A stretch of 11,681 bases of DNA from Nitrospiraceae bacterium (GTDB lineage Bacteria; Nitrospirota; Thermodesulfovibrionia; Thermodesulfovibrionales; Dissulfurispiraceae). The stretch is taken from positions 213-11,893 of the forward strand of contig PMYY01000033.1 in NCBI GenBank assembly GCA_003170655.1, in the 5' to 3' direction. The translations under genes were made by a program, and so were the position numbers. The notes below the pieces were generated by a model, which was given only the letters and a program-made list of their open reading frames with translations, did not search any database and had not been told where the DNA came from. Below, piece after piece: positions 1 through 6,107 of this stretch (position 1 is its first letter; each line of letters begins with the position of its first letter).

Positions 1-2
1 AG

Positions 3-182
3 GCCAGTTCAGCAGTTAAAAAAATTGCACAGATAAGAACAGCCAATCACTTGGAAATGTTAAAAGCCATGAAAGAAATGCGGGCTATTTTGACGGACGA
101 ACAGTTTAAGAATATGAAGAACATGATGTCCATGAAGCCGTGTGAGAAGAACCCGGCAATGGGAATGATGAAGAAACAATAA
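3..182 (+). CDS. LTXXQ-motif (Spy/CpxP/ZraP-like) periplasmic protein, C-terminal part
   Basis: The gene is cut by the left edge of the window; 59 codons of the C-terminus remain, ending in TAA at 180-182. The visible part is Lys- and Met-rich, strongly helical, and contains LEMLKAMKEMRAILTDEQFK, in which LTDEQ is the LTXXQ motif that marks the Spy/CpxP/ZraP family of periplasmic chaperones and metal-stress sensors. A Met-rich tail with one Cys (MSMKPCEKNPAMGMMKKQ) follows, which could suit copper or silver binding, but that is inference. The next gene downstream is also Met/Gly-rich and exported, which supports an envelope or metal stress setting. The family call rests on the motif and the helical pattern only, and the start is not visible. 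Confidence 0.6.
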   Translation, partial: ASSAVKKIAQIRTANHLEMLKAMKEMRAILTDEQFKNMKNMMSMKPCEKNPAMGMMKKQ

Positions 183-324
183 TGATAATTAAAAGAAAAA
201 TTTAGGGACACGATGTTGCGCAGTTGATTGCACATCAATCTACGCAGGGAAGTAATCATACATTGTGAGATATCGTCTATGCTTATGATTTCTGTACTCA
301 CGTCCTTGTAAAGGAGAAAGGCGG

Positions 325-519
325 ATGAAAAAATTAATTCTAACGGTTTTAGTCTTAGTATTATTCGCTTCCCCGATCTATGCCCAGATGAGCACCGGTC
401 AAGGTGGTGGCATGATGGGTGGTGGTTGGGGTTGGGGAATGAACTCCGGATGGCTTTTAATGATCATTATCGCAATTCTCGTTATTGTTGGTATCGTCTA
501 TATGATAAAACGCAGGTAA
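325..519 (+). CDS. Small exported Gly/Met-rich single-span membrane protein
   Basis: A 64-residue protein starting at an ATG preceded by a good ribosome binding site (AAAGGAGAAAG, 312-322 region). Residues 1-20 form a signal peptide (MKKLILTVLVLVLFASPIYA) with a likely cleavage site after AYA-like YA. Residues 22-41 are rich in Gly, Met and Trp (GGGMMGGGWGWGM). Residues 43-61 form a hydrophobic membrane span, ending in a short basic tail KRR, so the mature form would be anchored with its Gly/Met region outside the cytoplasm. Small proteins of this design often accompany heavy-metal efflux or Spy-like genes, as here. The exact function is unknown. It lacks a visible C-terminal SHOCT helix. Confidence 0.65.
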   Translation: MKKLILTVLVLVLFASPIYAQMSTGQGGGMMGGGWGWGMNSGWLLMIIIAILVIVGIVYMIKRR

Positions 520-542
520 ATGTCTCGACAATTCACTTATAA

Positions 543-572
543 GAGGCAGAAAGTTTGCACATATTTCGCCTC
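543..572 (+). other. Inverted repeat after the small membrane protein gene
   Basis: GAGGC-A-GAAA at 543-552 pairs with TTTC-GCCTC at 564-572, giving nine pairs with one bulged A and a loop of about 11 nt. It lies 24 nt after the stop of the upstream gene, where a terminator would be expected, but no T-tract follows, so it is not a convincing intrinsic terminator. It may be a 3' end stabilising hairpin. Confidence 0.25.
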
Positions 573-712
573 CTGAGTATCGCGCCCAGTAACAGGAACA
601 AACAGCCAGAGTGAGTCACCAGTGGTGTTTATTACTTGATGGACTTTTGAGTCGATCCCCGATTATTTCGCTCGAAATATTTGATTCAATCAGGTGTATC
701 AATGTTGGAGAC

Positions 713-948
713 TTCTGTGAGCAGGCATTAAGCATCGAGAAATTTCCCGATGCAAGGTTAGAAGTCGAAATCGACGATGGTAAATATCGTCCAAATCAAT
801 AACTTCTGCACGAAGCCTTTTCCAAGTCGGCTTTTTATTGCCAATAGTTTCCAAGAGAATCTTCCACTCACGACAGAAAAATGACAGAGATTATAGCATG
901 TCGAAGTCATTGAAGCAGCCTTATCGAGGCTGCTGAATTGGTGCTACT
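713..948. repeat. Diverged dispersed repeat, copy 1
   Basis: This stretch lines up by eye with 8612-8823 in the same orientation. Shared blocks in order are TTCTGTGAGCAGG, then after a size difference of about 43 nt ACTTCTGCACG (802-812), then TTTCCAAGAGAATC-like (848-861) at almost the same distance (46 versus 45 nt), a run resembling CGACAGAAAAATGACAG, and a closing segment GCTGAAT..GTGCTAC. Upstream similarity may extend to about 640. The first part lies in an open frame whose end reads FCEQALSIEKFPDA and stops at 800-802; copy 2 keeps FCEQ and F-x-D before its own stop. So the repeat may be the 3' end plus trailer of a decayed gene. I do not recognise that gene. Confidence 0.5.
914..934. 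other. Perfect 8-bp hairpin inside repeat copy 1
   Basis: AGCAGCCT (914-921) pairs with AGGCTGCT (927-934) around a five-base loop TATCG. No T-tract follows on either strand, so it is not a clear terminator. A hairpin of different sequence (8783-8823) sits at the same place in the second repeat copy, suggesting that the structure rather than the sequence is kept. Confidence 0.4.
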
Positions 949-1297
949 GAAACTATCGATTTTACCGGTACCGTGAATTTAGTGATTTCCTAAAAAAACT
1001 TTCATGGCCGCAATGTATAACAAGTTTGATGAAAAGTAGCCTTTCCTGCCGAACTGTATAGTTCTTACATCTGCCCTTTTTGTCTTCAGATAAGATTCCG
1101 CTTACAATTGCAGTCGTACCTCTCATGTTTTGGACGCAGGCGATTTCGAGAGGTACATCCTCAAGCTGTTCCATAATGGTGACGACGACTTTTCCCCCAA
1201 TGTATGCTCATAATTTACCACTCCGCTCTATCGCTGCCGCAACCATGCATTCGCTCAGACACCTGCTCGTCTGCAGGCGGATTCATATCCTGTGTCA
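949..1297. other. Stretch without a confident gene
   Basis: On the - strand an open frame from about 1213 down to 962 contains VVVTIMEQLEDVPLEIACVQ and then NMRGTTAIVSGILSEDKKGR, which looks protein-like (alternating hydrophobic strand followed by a helix-like stretch) but matches no family I recognise, and has no clear ribosome binding site. The rest of the frame, after about 1070, looks non-coding. I see no RNA gene, terminator or insertion-sequence end here. It could be a relic of a small protein. Confidence 0.3.
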
Positions 1298-2422
1298 CTA
1301 TCGGTCAAGTATCGCTAGGGTCGAGACACTCGTACCGACAAGAAACAATGCAACATAAGGCGGAACAGCCAGCGTGGCGAGGCCAACAAGTAATAGCGCA
1401 CCCCCGCCGATCACATGCAGTTGCGACCGAACGTTCGGCACTGCCCACAGATACCAGCCTTGGGCAGCCAGGAAGAGAATCGGCCCTCCGCCCAGCAGCA
1501 AGCTTAGCTCAAGCGAGGTGTGTCCACGCGGGTGCGCAATCACCTCTTTATTCGCGACCGCCACGGCGATGAGTCCCGCGACCATTACCATTAGCGCGTT
1601 TACCGCATGGCGACTGGCGCGAATGGGGTCACTCGTCTTCTCCAAATGCCGAAGGATGATCCGATGGGAACGACCGAAGCTCAGCGCCCACAGGGCTACT
1701 GTTCCCACAAGCGCGAACGTTCCTGTTGCCAAGGTCATCATGGGTAGGGAGGATTCGGAAATGGCCATGCCCGTAGTGACCACCGTTTCCCCAAGCGCAA
1801 TGAGCAGGAACATGTGACAGCGTTCCAACATATGCCCCGCGTCGAACTCTACGTTCTCCGATCGCAGCCGCCTCCCGGGAATGGGATGCGCCAACCACCT
1901 ACCGATTTGATCGATCCCGGCGGCCAGCGCCCACCACAGCAGGCGGGCTTCCGCATTTACGGTAGCGCCCGATATCCACAAGGGCGTCGTGGCGATCACC
2001 CAGAGAAGCGTCCGGTAGTAATGGTCTCGGAGCACCACATTGGTTGAATTTATGAGCGTCCACACGGTGCGCCCCAGTTGGATCAGCAGCAGAGGAATGA
2101 CGAAGGCCCAGCCAGAGGTGGTGAAGGCCATGGTCACCGAAGCGTTCATGAACAGGCCTACCAGCATCACCGCCAGAACCAACCAGCGGGTCCGGGATTG
2201 ATCGGCCCGAATCATGGTGGCCGACCAGCTTGTAGTAAACCAGGCCGCGAATATTGCCAGCAGCATCACCAGCGTCTCGGCCGTACCTCGCCATGAGAGG
2301 TGAGTTAAGAGATGTTGCGAGAGCTCCGATAGTGCGAATGCGAACACGAGGTCGAAGAGCAGCTCCAATGGAGTGACCTCATATTTTTGTTCAGGGATGT
2401 CGTGAATACGATGGACAGTCAT
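1298..2422 (-). CDS. LtrA-family (low temperature requirement protein A) membrane protein
   Basis: A 374-residue integral membrane protein with about 10-11 hydrophobic spans from residue 18 to the C-terminus. The family signature is clear: an N-terminal VTPLELLFDLVFAFAL (residues 16-31) and a central MLERCHMFLLIALGETVVTT (about 199-218), which corresponds to the ERxxLFxIIxLGE block of LtrA proteins. The family is named from a Listeria gene linked to growth at low temperature; its biochemical role is not established. The ATG at 2422 has no strong Shine-Dalgarno sequence and follows directly on the TAA of a gene fragment at 2423-2575. The codon use is clearly GC-richer than that of the adjacent decarboxylase-like gene, a hint of separate origin. 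Confidence 0.85.
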   Translation of the reverse strand: MTVHRIHDIPEQKYEVTPLELLFDLVFAFALSELSQHLLTHLSWRGTAETLVMLLAIFAAWFTTSWSATMIRADQSRTRWLVLAVMLVGLFMNASVTMAFTTSGWAFVIPLLLIQLGRTVWTLINSTNVVLRDHYYRTLLWVIATTPLWISGATVNAEARLLWWALAAGIDQIGRWLAHPIPGRRLRSENVEFDAGHMLERCHMFLLIALGETVVTTGMAISESSLPMMTLATGTFALVGTVALWALSFGRSHRIILRHLEKTSDPIRASRHAVNALMVMVAGLIAVAVANKEVIAHPRGHTSLELSLLLGGGPILFLAAQGWYLWAVPNVRSQLHVIGGGALLLVGLATLAVPPYVALFLVGTSVSTLAILDR

Positions 2423-2575
2423 TTATTTGCATCTGGTACGCAATTCCCGGCCCTTTGTCACTCCGTAGTCGAACTCGTGAACAAAGTAGCGCGGACAGCT
2501 CGTGTAACGGGCGATCCGTAAGGGGCATGCGTCCACAGTATCGAAACCTGCCGCGAAGATCAGCTCAGCGATCAC
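2423..2575 (-). pseudogene. C-terminal fragment resembling an NADP-dependent (F420-reductase-like) Rossmann oxidoreductase
   Basis: A frame of 50 codons overlaps the stop of the decarboxylase-like gene (GTG at 2575-2573 within GAGTGA) and ends in TAA exactly one base before the ATG of the LtrA gene. It reads VIAELIFAAGFDTVDACPLR and continues IARYTS...KGRELRTRCK. The pattern AGFDxVDAGPLxxARY is characteristic, as I remember it, of the C-terminal domain of NADPH-dependent F420 reductase-like proteins, where it precedes a helix ending near GPELAYRF. The first about 150 residues with the nucleotide-binding domain are absent, so this is most likely a deletion relic. The assignment rests on one motif. 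It could also be a short translated gene. Confidence 0.4.
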
Positions 2576-3318
2576 TCTGCTTCATTTATGCATCTTATTG
2601 CATTTAATGTTCTTGGATATCCCACATAAGGCAATAATTGAGTAACAGTGCTGAGTAATACTTCCTTATCATTTCCAACGTTTAAATTGCCTTGTATATG
2701 CCCTTTTAACTGTGGCTCACATCCACCCAAAGATAAGATCATGGAAAACGTTAAAAGCTCTCTTGTTTTTATGTCCAATCCTTTTCTGGTTAAATAATCA
2801 CCAAAACAATTTGCAGATAAATATTTTTGAATATGAAGCTGATTTGCCGGGGAATCCTTATACATTTTATCAATCATTTCTCCAAAAATTGATTTTTGTA
2901 ATTCGAATCCTTTTTCGAATCGTGTTTCCGATGAAGTAGTAGATTGTCCTTCTAATGGCAGCTTTATTCCCCTGCTTTCCAATATTTCGTTTGTGGCATG
3001 GATGAAATCAAATACTTTTGCAATTCCAACATAAGGCACAGCCTGATATACAATTTCTTTCACTTCAATTGGAGTTACTCCTACATTCAGTGCACCATCG
3101 AGCATCACTTTATACTCGGCTAAAGCTTGGCTTGCGATCATTGATCCCAAAATAACCATTAACCTTGTCCTGGTATCTAGGATTCCATAACTAAGCACTT
3201 CGTCAAAAGCAAAATTGTCAAAGATTTCTACCAGTTCCGGATCTGTTACCTTTAACGTTGATTTGTGATTTGGGAACAGTTCCTCATGGTTTTTGTTTGC
3301 TGTTTCACTTACACTCAT
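2572..3318 (-). CDS. Two-domain carboxymuconolactone decarboxylase-family protein
   Basis: A 248-residue protein carrying two CMD/AhpD-like helical domains, at about residues 25-112 and 140-245. Each ends with the family pattern: EYKVMLDGALNVGVTPIEVK (first) and GGCEPQLKGHIQGNLNVG (second, about 197-214), followed by QAVPYVG and QLLPYVG. The AhpD catalytic CxxC is absent and only a lone Cys sits in GGCE, so peroxidase activity of the AhpD type is doubtful; the family includes gamma-carboxymuconolactone decarboxylases and many proteins of unknown reaction. The ATG at 3318 follows AAAAGGGGTTAACC. The gene is markedly AT-richer than its neighbours, suggesting another source. It is probably the distal member of the oxidoreductase cluster, where such genes often travel with aldo/keto reductases and cupins. 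Confidence 0.8.
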   Translation of the reverse strand: MSVSETANKNHEELFPNHKSTLKVTDPELVEIFDNFAFDEVLSYGILDTRTRLMVILGSMIASQALAEYKVMLDGALNVGVTPIEVKEIVYQAVPYVGIAKVFDFIHATNEILESRGIKLPLEGQSTTSSETRFEKGFELQKSIFGEMIDKMYKDSPANQLHIQKYLSANCFGDYLTRKGLDIKTRELLTFSMILSLGGCEPQLKGHIQGNLNVGNDKEVLLSTVTQLLPYVGYPRTLNAIRCINEAE

Positions 3319-3336
3319 GGTTAACCCCTTTTTTCA

Positions 3337-3507
3337 TTAAATTATTGTCCATGTGTATTTTGCTAATGCCGCTCCATTAAATACTTGAGATTTGTCCTAT
3401 CCTGCGGCAACAGCGCTGCCTGTACCTTTGAAACCGGATATGGCAACAATAGCCAGCGCAATGGCACTTGTCTTCAGAAAATTGCGACGTGAGATTTTCC
3501 CTTCCAT
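3337..3507 (-). pseudogene. Tat signal peptide remnant with an in-frame amber codon
   Basis: After a strong ribosome binding site (GAAAGGAGAAAAAC), an ATG at 3507 opens MEGKISRRNFLKTSAIALAI and continues VAISGFKGTGSAVAAG, then TAG at 3399-3397. SRRNFLK is a textbook twin-arginine (Tat) motif and the hydrophobic core and AVAA end complete a signal peptide, but the cargo is missing. Reading on past the TAG in the same frame gives DKSQVFNGAALAKYTWTII and a TAA, ending just before the ribosome binding site of the next gene. The most economical reading is that a secreted redox enzyme lost its body by internal deletion and its start was kept. A genuine 36-residue exported peptide or amber readthrough cannot be excluded but nothing supports them. 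Confidence 0.5.
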
Positions 3508-3549
3508 GTTTTTCTCCTTTCGATCAGAGGCCTTTTCAAAGGGGTAAGA

Positions 3550-4050
3550 TCACCTACGGTATTGCTCGTCGCTGACCTTTTCCATCCAGTCTGCACTCTT
3601 GCCGTCGAGCTGTTCCACAATGGAGATGTGCGTCATGGCCGCAGTTGCCGTGGCGCCATGCCAGTGTTTCAGTCCCGGCGGGATCCGTACCACGTCACCA
3701 GGCCGAATTTCCTCAATCGGTCCACCCCAGCGTTGGATCAAGCTGGTTCCCGCCGTCACAATCAGGACCTGACCGAACGGGTGGCTGTGCCATGCTGTGC
3801 GAGCGCCGGGCTCGAAGGTGACACTAGCGCCGGATGTGCGTGATGGAGCGATCGCCTGGAACAAGGGATCAATGCGCACCGTGCCGACAAAATACTCGGC
3901 CGATCCCTTAGAGGAGGGTTGTGAACCGTTTCGAGCGATCTTCAAATCGGAGGTCGAAGTCGCGGGGAAATCAGACGCCCAAAGATAAGATGTGCATAAA
4001 ACCAGAAAACTGACCACTAGCCCTTTCCAGAAAATGATCCCTTTCCTCAT
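3550..4050 (-). CDS. Exported cupin protein, hydroxynitrile-lyase-like (copy 1)
   Basis: A cupin of 166 residues. The ATG at 4050 is chosen over an upstream in-frame start because GAAGGAGAAAAAG lies just before it and because residues 1-26 form a signal peptide (basic MRKG..WKG, hydrophobic LVVSFLVLCTSYLWA). The mature part is one cupin domain with the first motif GARTAWHSHPFGQVLIV and the second PGLKHWHGA. His88, His90, Gln94 and His129 correspond to the metal ligands of the Mn-dependent cupin hydroxynitrile lyase of Granulicella tundricola, as I recall it. By hand count about 102 of 131 aligned residues are identical to the second cupin at 5568-5963. Unlike that copy it is exported, presumably to the periplasm, and so may act on a carbonyl or phenolic substrate outside the cytoplasm. 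The real substrate is unknown. Confidence 0.75.
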   Translation of the reverse strand: MRKGIIFWKGLVVSFLVLCTSYLWASDFPATSTSDLKIARNGSQPSSKGSAEYFVGTVRIDPLFQAIAPSRTSGASVTFEPGARTAWHSHPFGQVLIVTAGTSLIQRWGGPIEEIRPGDVVRIPPGLKHWHGATATAAMTHISIVEQLDGKSADWMEKVSDEQYRR

Positions 4051-4079
4051 TCTTTTTCTCCTTCTAAAAAATGAACTAC

Positions 4080-4444
4080 TTAAACAGCGTCGACCTTGAG
4101 GCGCTTGAGCGAAGCCTCGGCGACAGCTTTGATATGTGCCGGCTAGCTGTTCAGACCTCCCCGCCGCTGAGCTGTCTCCGGATCGAGGTCGAAGCCGAAC
4201 TTGGTGGCGATCACTACCTCCCTCTGAAGGGCGCGAGCGCCTCGCCAACCAGTTCCTCATTGACGAACGGACCGTAGACCTCGGCAGTATCGAAAAACGT
4301 GACGCCACGGTCAACGGCCGCCCTGATTAGGCCGATCATATCCCGCTTGTCCGCAGGTGGGCCATAATTGGCGCTCATGCCCATGCAGCCGAGCCCGAGG
4401 GCCGATACTTCCAGGTTACTCTTTCCAAGTTTGCTCTTTTGCAT
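4080..4444 (-). pseudogene. Decayed second aldo/keto reductase
   Basis: The ATG at 4444 has a fine ribosome binding site (GAGGAGGTAAC) and opens MQKSKLGKSNLEVSALGLGC, closely matching the intact aldo/keto reductase at 6106-7092, including FFDTAEVYGP with the catalytic Asp and Tyr. The frame breaks after LAPFRGR at about 4216, where one G appears to be missing. In the shifted frame the homology continues as EVVIATKFGFDLDPETAQ, so the catalytic Lys is present, then a TAG interrupts at 4145-4143, then EASLKRLKVDAV matches the intact copy before a final stop at 4080. Everything after that point (about 210 residues, with the catalytic His) is gone. The gene lies 18 bp after the alcohol dehydrogenase and directly before cupin copy 1. 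Confidence 0.85.
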
Positions 4445-4462
4445 TGTTACCTCCTCTGAGTG

Positions 4463-5530
4463 TCACGCCGGTTGCTCAGATTTGAGAGACGCCATGTCGA
4501 TGGAGAAGCGGTACTTCACATCAGACTTTACCATTCTCTCGTAGGCTTCGTTGATCTTCTGGATTGGGATGATTTCCACATCGGCGGTGATGTTGTGCTG
4601 GCCGCAGAAGTCGAGCATCTCCTGAGTCTCGGCGATGCCACCGATGAGCGATCCGGAGAGGCTGCGGCGTCCGAACAGTAAAGCGAAGGCAGAGACCGCG
4701 AAAGGCTTCTCCGACGCCCCCACGAGCGTTAGGTTACTGTCGCGGCCGAGCATATTGATGTAGGCGTTGATGTCGTGCTCGGCGGCTATGGTATCGAGGA
4801 TGAAGTCGAACGTGCCGGCGTGTTTCTGCATATCTTCAGCGTTGGTGGAAATGATGACCTCATCGGCTCCCAGACGGAGCGCATCCTTTTTCTTACTGGG
4901 TGAGGTGGTGAAGACAACGACGTGGGCTCCGAAGGCACGGGCAAACTTGACCCCCATGTGGCCCAGTCCCCCGAGACCGACCACGCCAACTTTCTTGCCC
5001 TTGGTAACGCCAAAGCGGCGCATCGGAGAGTATGTGGTGATCCCGGCGCAAAGCAGTGGTGCGACCCCGGCAAGATCGAGGTTGACGGGGACGCGCAGAA
5101 CGAAGTATTCATCGACGACAATACTTTCAGAGTATCCACCGTAGGTGACGCCACCCAGATGTTTGTCCGGGGAGTTGAAGGTGAGGGTCTGGTTCGGGCA
5201 TAATTGTTCTAGGCCATCCCGGCAATTGGGGCAGGTGTGGTCTGAATCGACCAGGCAGCCGACGCCCACAAGGTCGCCCGGCTTGAACTTCGTGACGCCG
5301 GAACCGACCTTGGTGACCCGGCCGACGATCTCATGGCCCGGGACACAGGGATAGACCGTAGGCATGATGCTGCTCCACTCGTTGCGGACCGTGTGAAGGT
5401 CGGAGTGACAGATGCCGCAGAAAAGGATTTCGATCTGCACGTCGTGTTCTGTCGTATCGCGTCTCTGGATCGTGGTGGAAGCCAGCGGCGATGTCTCACT
5501 GGCAGCGGAGTAAGCTTTGGCTTTGAACAT
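4463..5530 (-). CDS. yahK: NADP-dependent zinc alcohol dehydrogenase (aldehyde reductase), YahK/cinnamyl-alcohol-dehydrogenase type
   Basis: A medium-chain dehydrogenase of 355 residues that should reduce aldehydes to alcohols with NADPH in the cytoplasm. Visible features are the catalytic zinc Cys in CGICHSDLH (Cys38 or Cys41 region), the zinc motif PGHEIVGRV (His66-Glu67), the second half of the zinc site in LLCAGITTYSP (about 159-169), and the nucleotide-binding GVVGLGGLGHMGVKFA (about 182-197). The ending EAYERMVKSDVKYRFSID is typical of YahK. In the structural zinc lobe Cys100, Cys103 and Cys111 are present but the first position is Asp97 rather than Cys. The ATG at 5530 follows CAGGAGGATTAATCC. 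It sits 37 bp after the cupin copy 2 and 18 bp before the decayed reductase, thus in one operon. Confidence 0.9.
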   Translation of the reverse strand: MFKAKAYSAASETSPLASTTIQRRDTTEHDVQIEILFCGICHSDLHTVRNEWSSIMPTVYPCVPGHEIVGRVTKVGSGVTKFKPGDLVGVGCLVDSDHTCPNCRDGLEQLCPNQTLTFNSPDKHLGGVTYGGYSESIVVDEYFVLRVPVNLDLAGVAPLLCAGITTYSPMRRFGVTKGKKVGVVGLGGLGHMGVKFARAFGAHVVVFTTSPSKKKDALRLGADEVIISTNAEDMQKHAGTFDFILDTIAAEHDINAYINMLGRDSNLTLVGASEKPFAVSAFALLFGRRSLSGSLIGGIAETQEMLDFCGQHNITADVEIIPIQKINEAYERMVKSDVKYRFSIDMASLKSEQPA

Positions 5531-5567
5531 GGATTAATCCTCCTGTTGGTTTTGTTTTTGTGCTGAA

Positions 5568-5963
5568 TCAGCTTTTATATTGTTCGTCGCTGACATGTTC
5601 CATCCAGTCAGCACTCTTGCCGTCGAGCTGTTCCACAATGGCAATATGCGTCATAGCTGTGGTTGCCGCCGCGCCGTGCCAATGCTTTTCACCAGGTGCG
5701 ATCCAGACCACGTCGCCGGGCCGGATTTCCTGGATCGGGCCACCCCAGCGCTGTACCAAGCCGCAGCCGGACGTCACGATCAGGGTCTGTCCCAGCGGGT
5801 GGCTGTGCCATGCTGTACGAGCGCCAGGCTCGAAAGTGACAGTGGCGCCGAGCGCGCGTGCCGGATCGTTTGCCTGAAATAGTGGGTCAACACGTACAGT
5901 GCCGGTGAAATACTCGGCAGGTCCTTTGCTGGAAGGTTGTGAGCCACTTCTTTTGATTTCCAT
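5568..5963 (-). CDS. Mn-dependent cupin, hydroxynitrile-lyase-like (copy 2, cytoplasmic)
   Basis: A single-domain cupin of 131 residues without a signal peptide, starting MEIKRSGSQPSSKGPAEYF at an ATG preceded by GAGGAGTTCAAAAT. Its length and sequence closely resemble, from memory, the cupin hydroxynitrile lyase of Granulicella tundricola, which is also 131 residues and begins MEIKR. The Mn ligands of that enzyme map to His53, His55, Gln59 and His94, all present, with His96 and His106 also kept. That enzyme joins or splits cyanide and aldehydes (mandelonitrile), but the cellular role of the family is unsettled. In an operon with an aldehyde reductase and an aldo/keto reductase, a role in handling aldehydes or ketones is reasonable. 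It is the paralogue of the exported cupin at 3550-4050. Confidence 0.85.
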   Translation of the reverse strand: MEIKRSGSQPSSKGPAEYFTGTVRVDPLFQANDPARALGATVTFEPGARTAWHSHPLGQTLIVTSGCGLVQRWGGPIQEIRPGDVVWIAPGEKHWHGAAATTAMTHIAIVEQLDGKSADWMEHVSDEQYKS

Positions 5964-6020
5964 ATTTTGAACTCCTCAAACGATTGACTTCTTATTTGGT
6001 CAGCTATTGTCAGGCGGAGT

Positions 6021-6107
6021 TTACATCTCCTGACGCGTGGGCCGGAACAGTATCTCGTTCACATCCATCTCCACCGGCTTGATTCCTCCTTGCAATGACG
6101 ACCGCTC
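6021..6107 (-). pseudogene. C-terminal relic of a short-chain dehydrogenase
   Basis: Between the aldo/keto reductase stop and the next cupin, an open stretch of 28 codons reads ERSSLQGGIKPVEMDVNEIL and ends FRPTRQEM before TAA at 6023-6021. The pattern MDVNEILFRPTRQE is the usual last strand and tail of classical short-chain dehydrogenases (compare NEIVIRPTAQ endings). Nothing of the nucleotide-binding domain is present, and the stretch overlaps the end of the reductase, so this looks like the footprint of a deleted dehydrogenase gene. An AAGGAGGAATC lies inside it, ahead of an in-frame GTG (GTGGAGATG), so a tiny peptide could in theory still be made. Confidence 0.55.

Noticed and set aside
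611..802. A 63-codon gene starting at GTG 611.
   Set aside because: No ribosome binding site and no recognisable family. Only its end resembles a stretch in the second repeat copy, so it is treated as part of the repeat rather than as a gene.
1204..2296. Several long + strand frames opposite the LtrA gene.
   Set aside because: They are Pro/Arg/Gln-rich shadows of a GC-rich gene; the - strand frame has clear membrane spans and family motifs.
3397..3399. Pyrrolysine at the TAG in the Tat remnant.
   Set aside because: The sequence on both sides is too short to be an enzyme, and no pyl gene is in the window. A deletion relic explains it better.
4051..4314. An N-terminal extension of 88 residues on the exported cupin.
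   Set aside because: It is Arg/Ser-rich and reads antiparallel to the phase of the decayed reductase. A good ribosome binding site and a signal peptide begin at 4050.
4767..5499. Long frames on both strands overlapping the alcohol dehydrogenase.
   Set aside because: They are shadow frames; the 355-codon frame carries all the catalytic and cofactor motifs.
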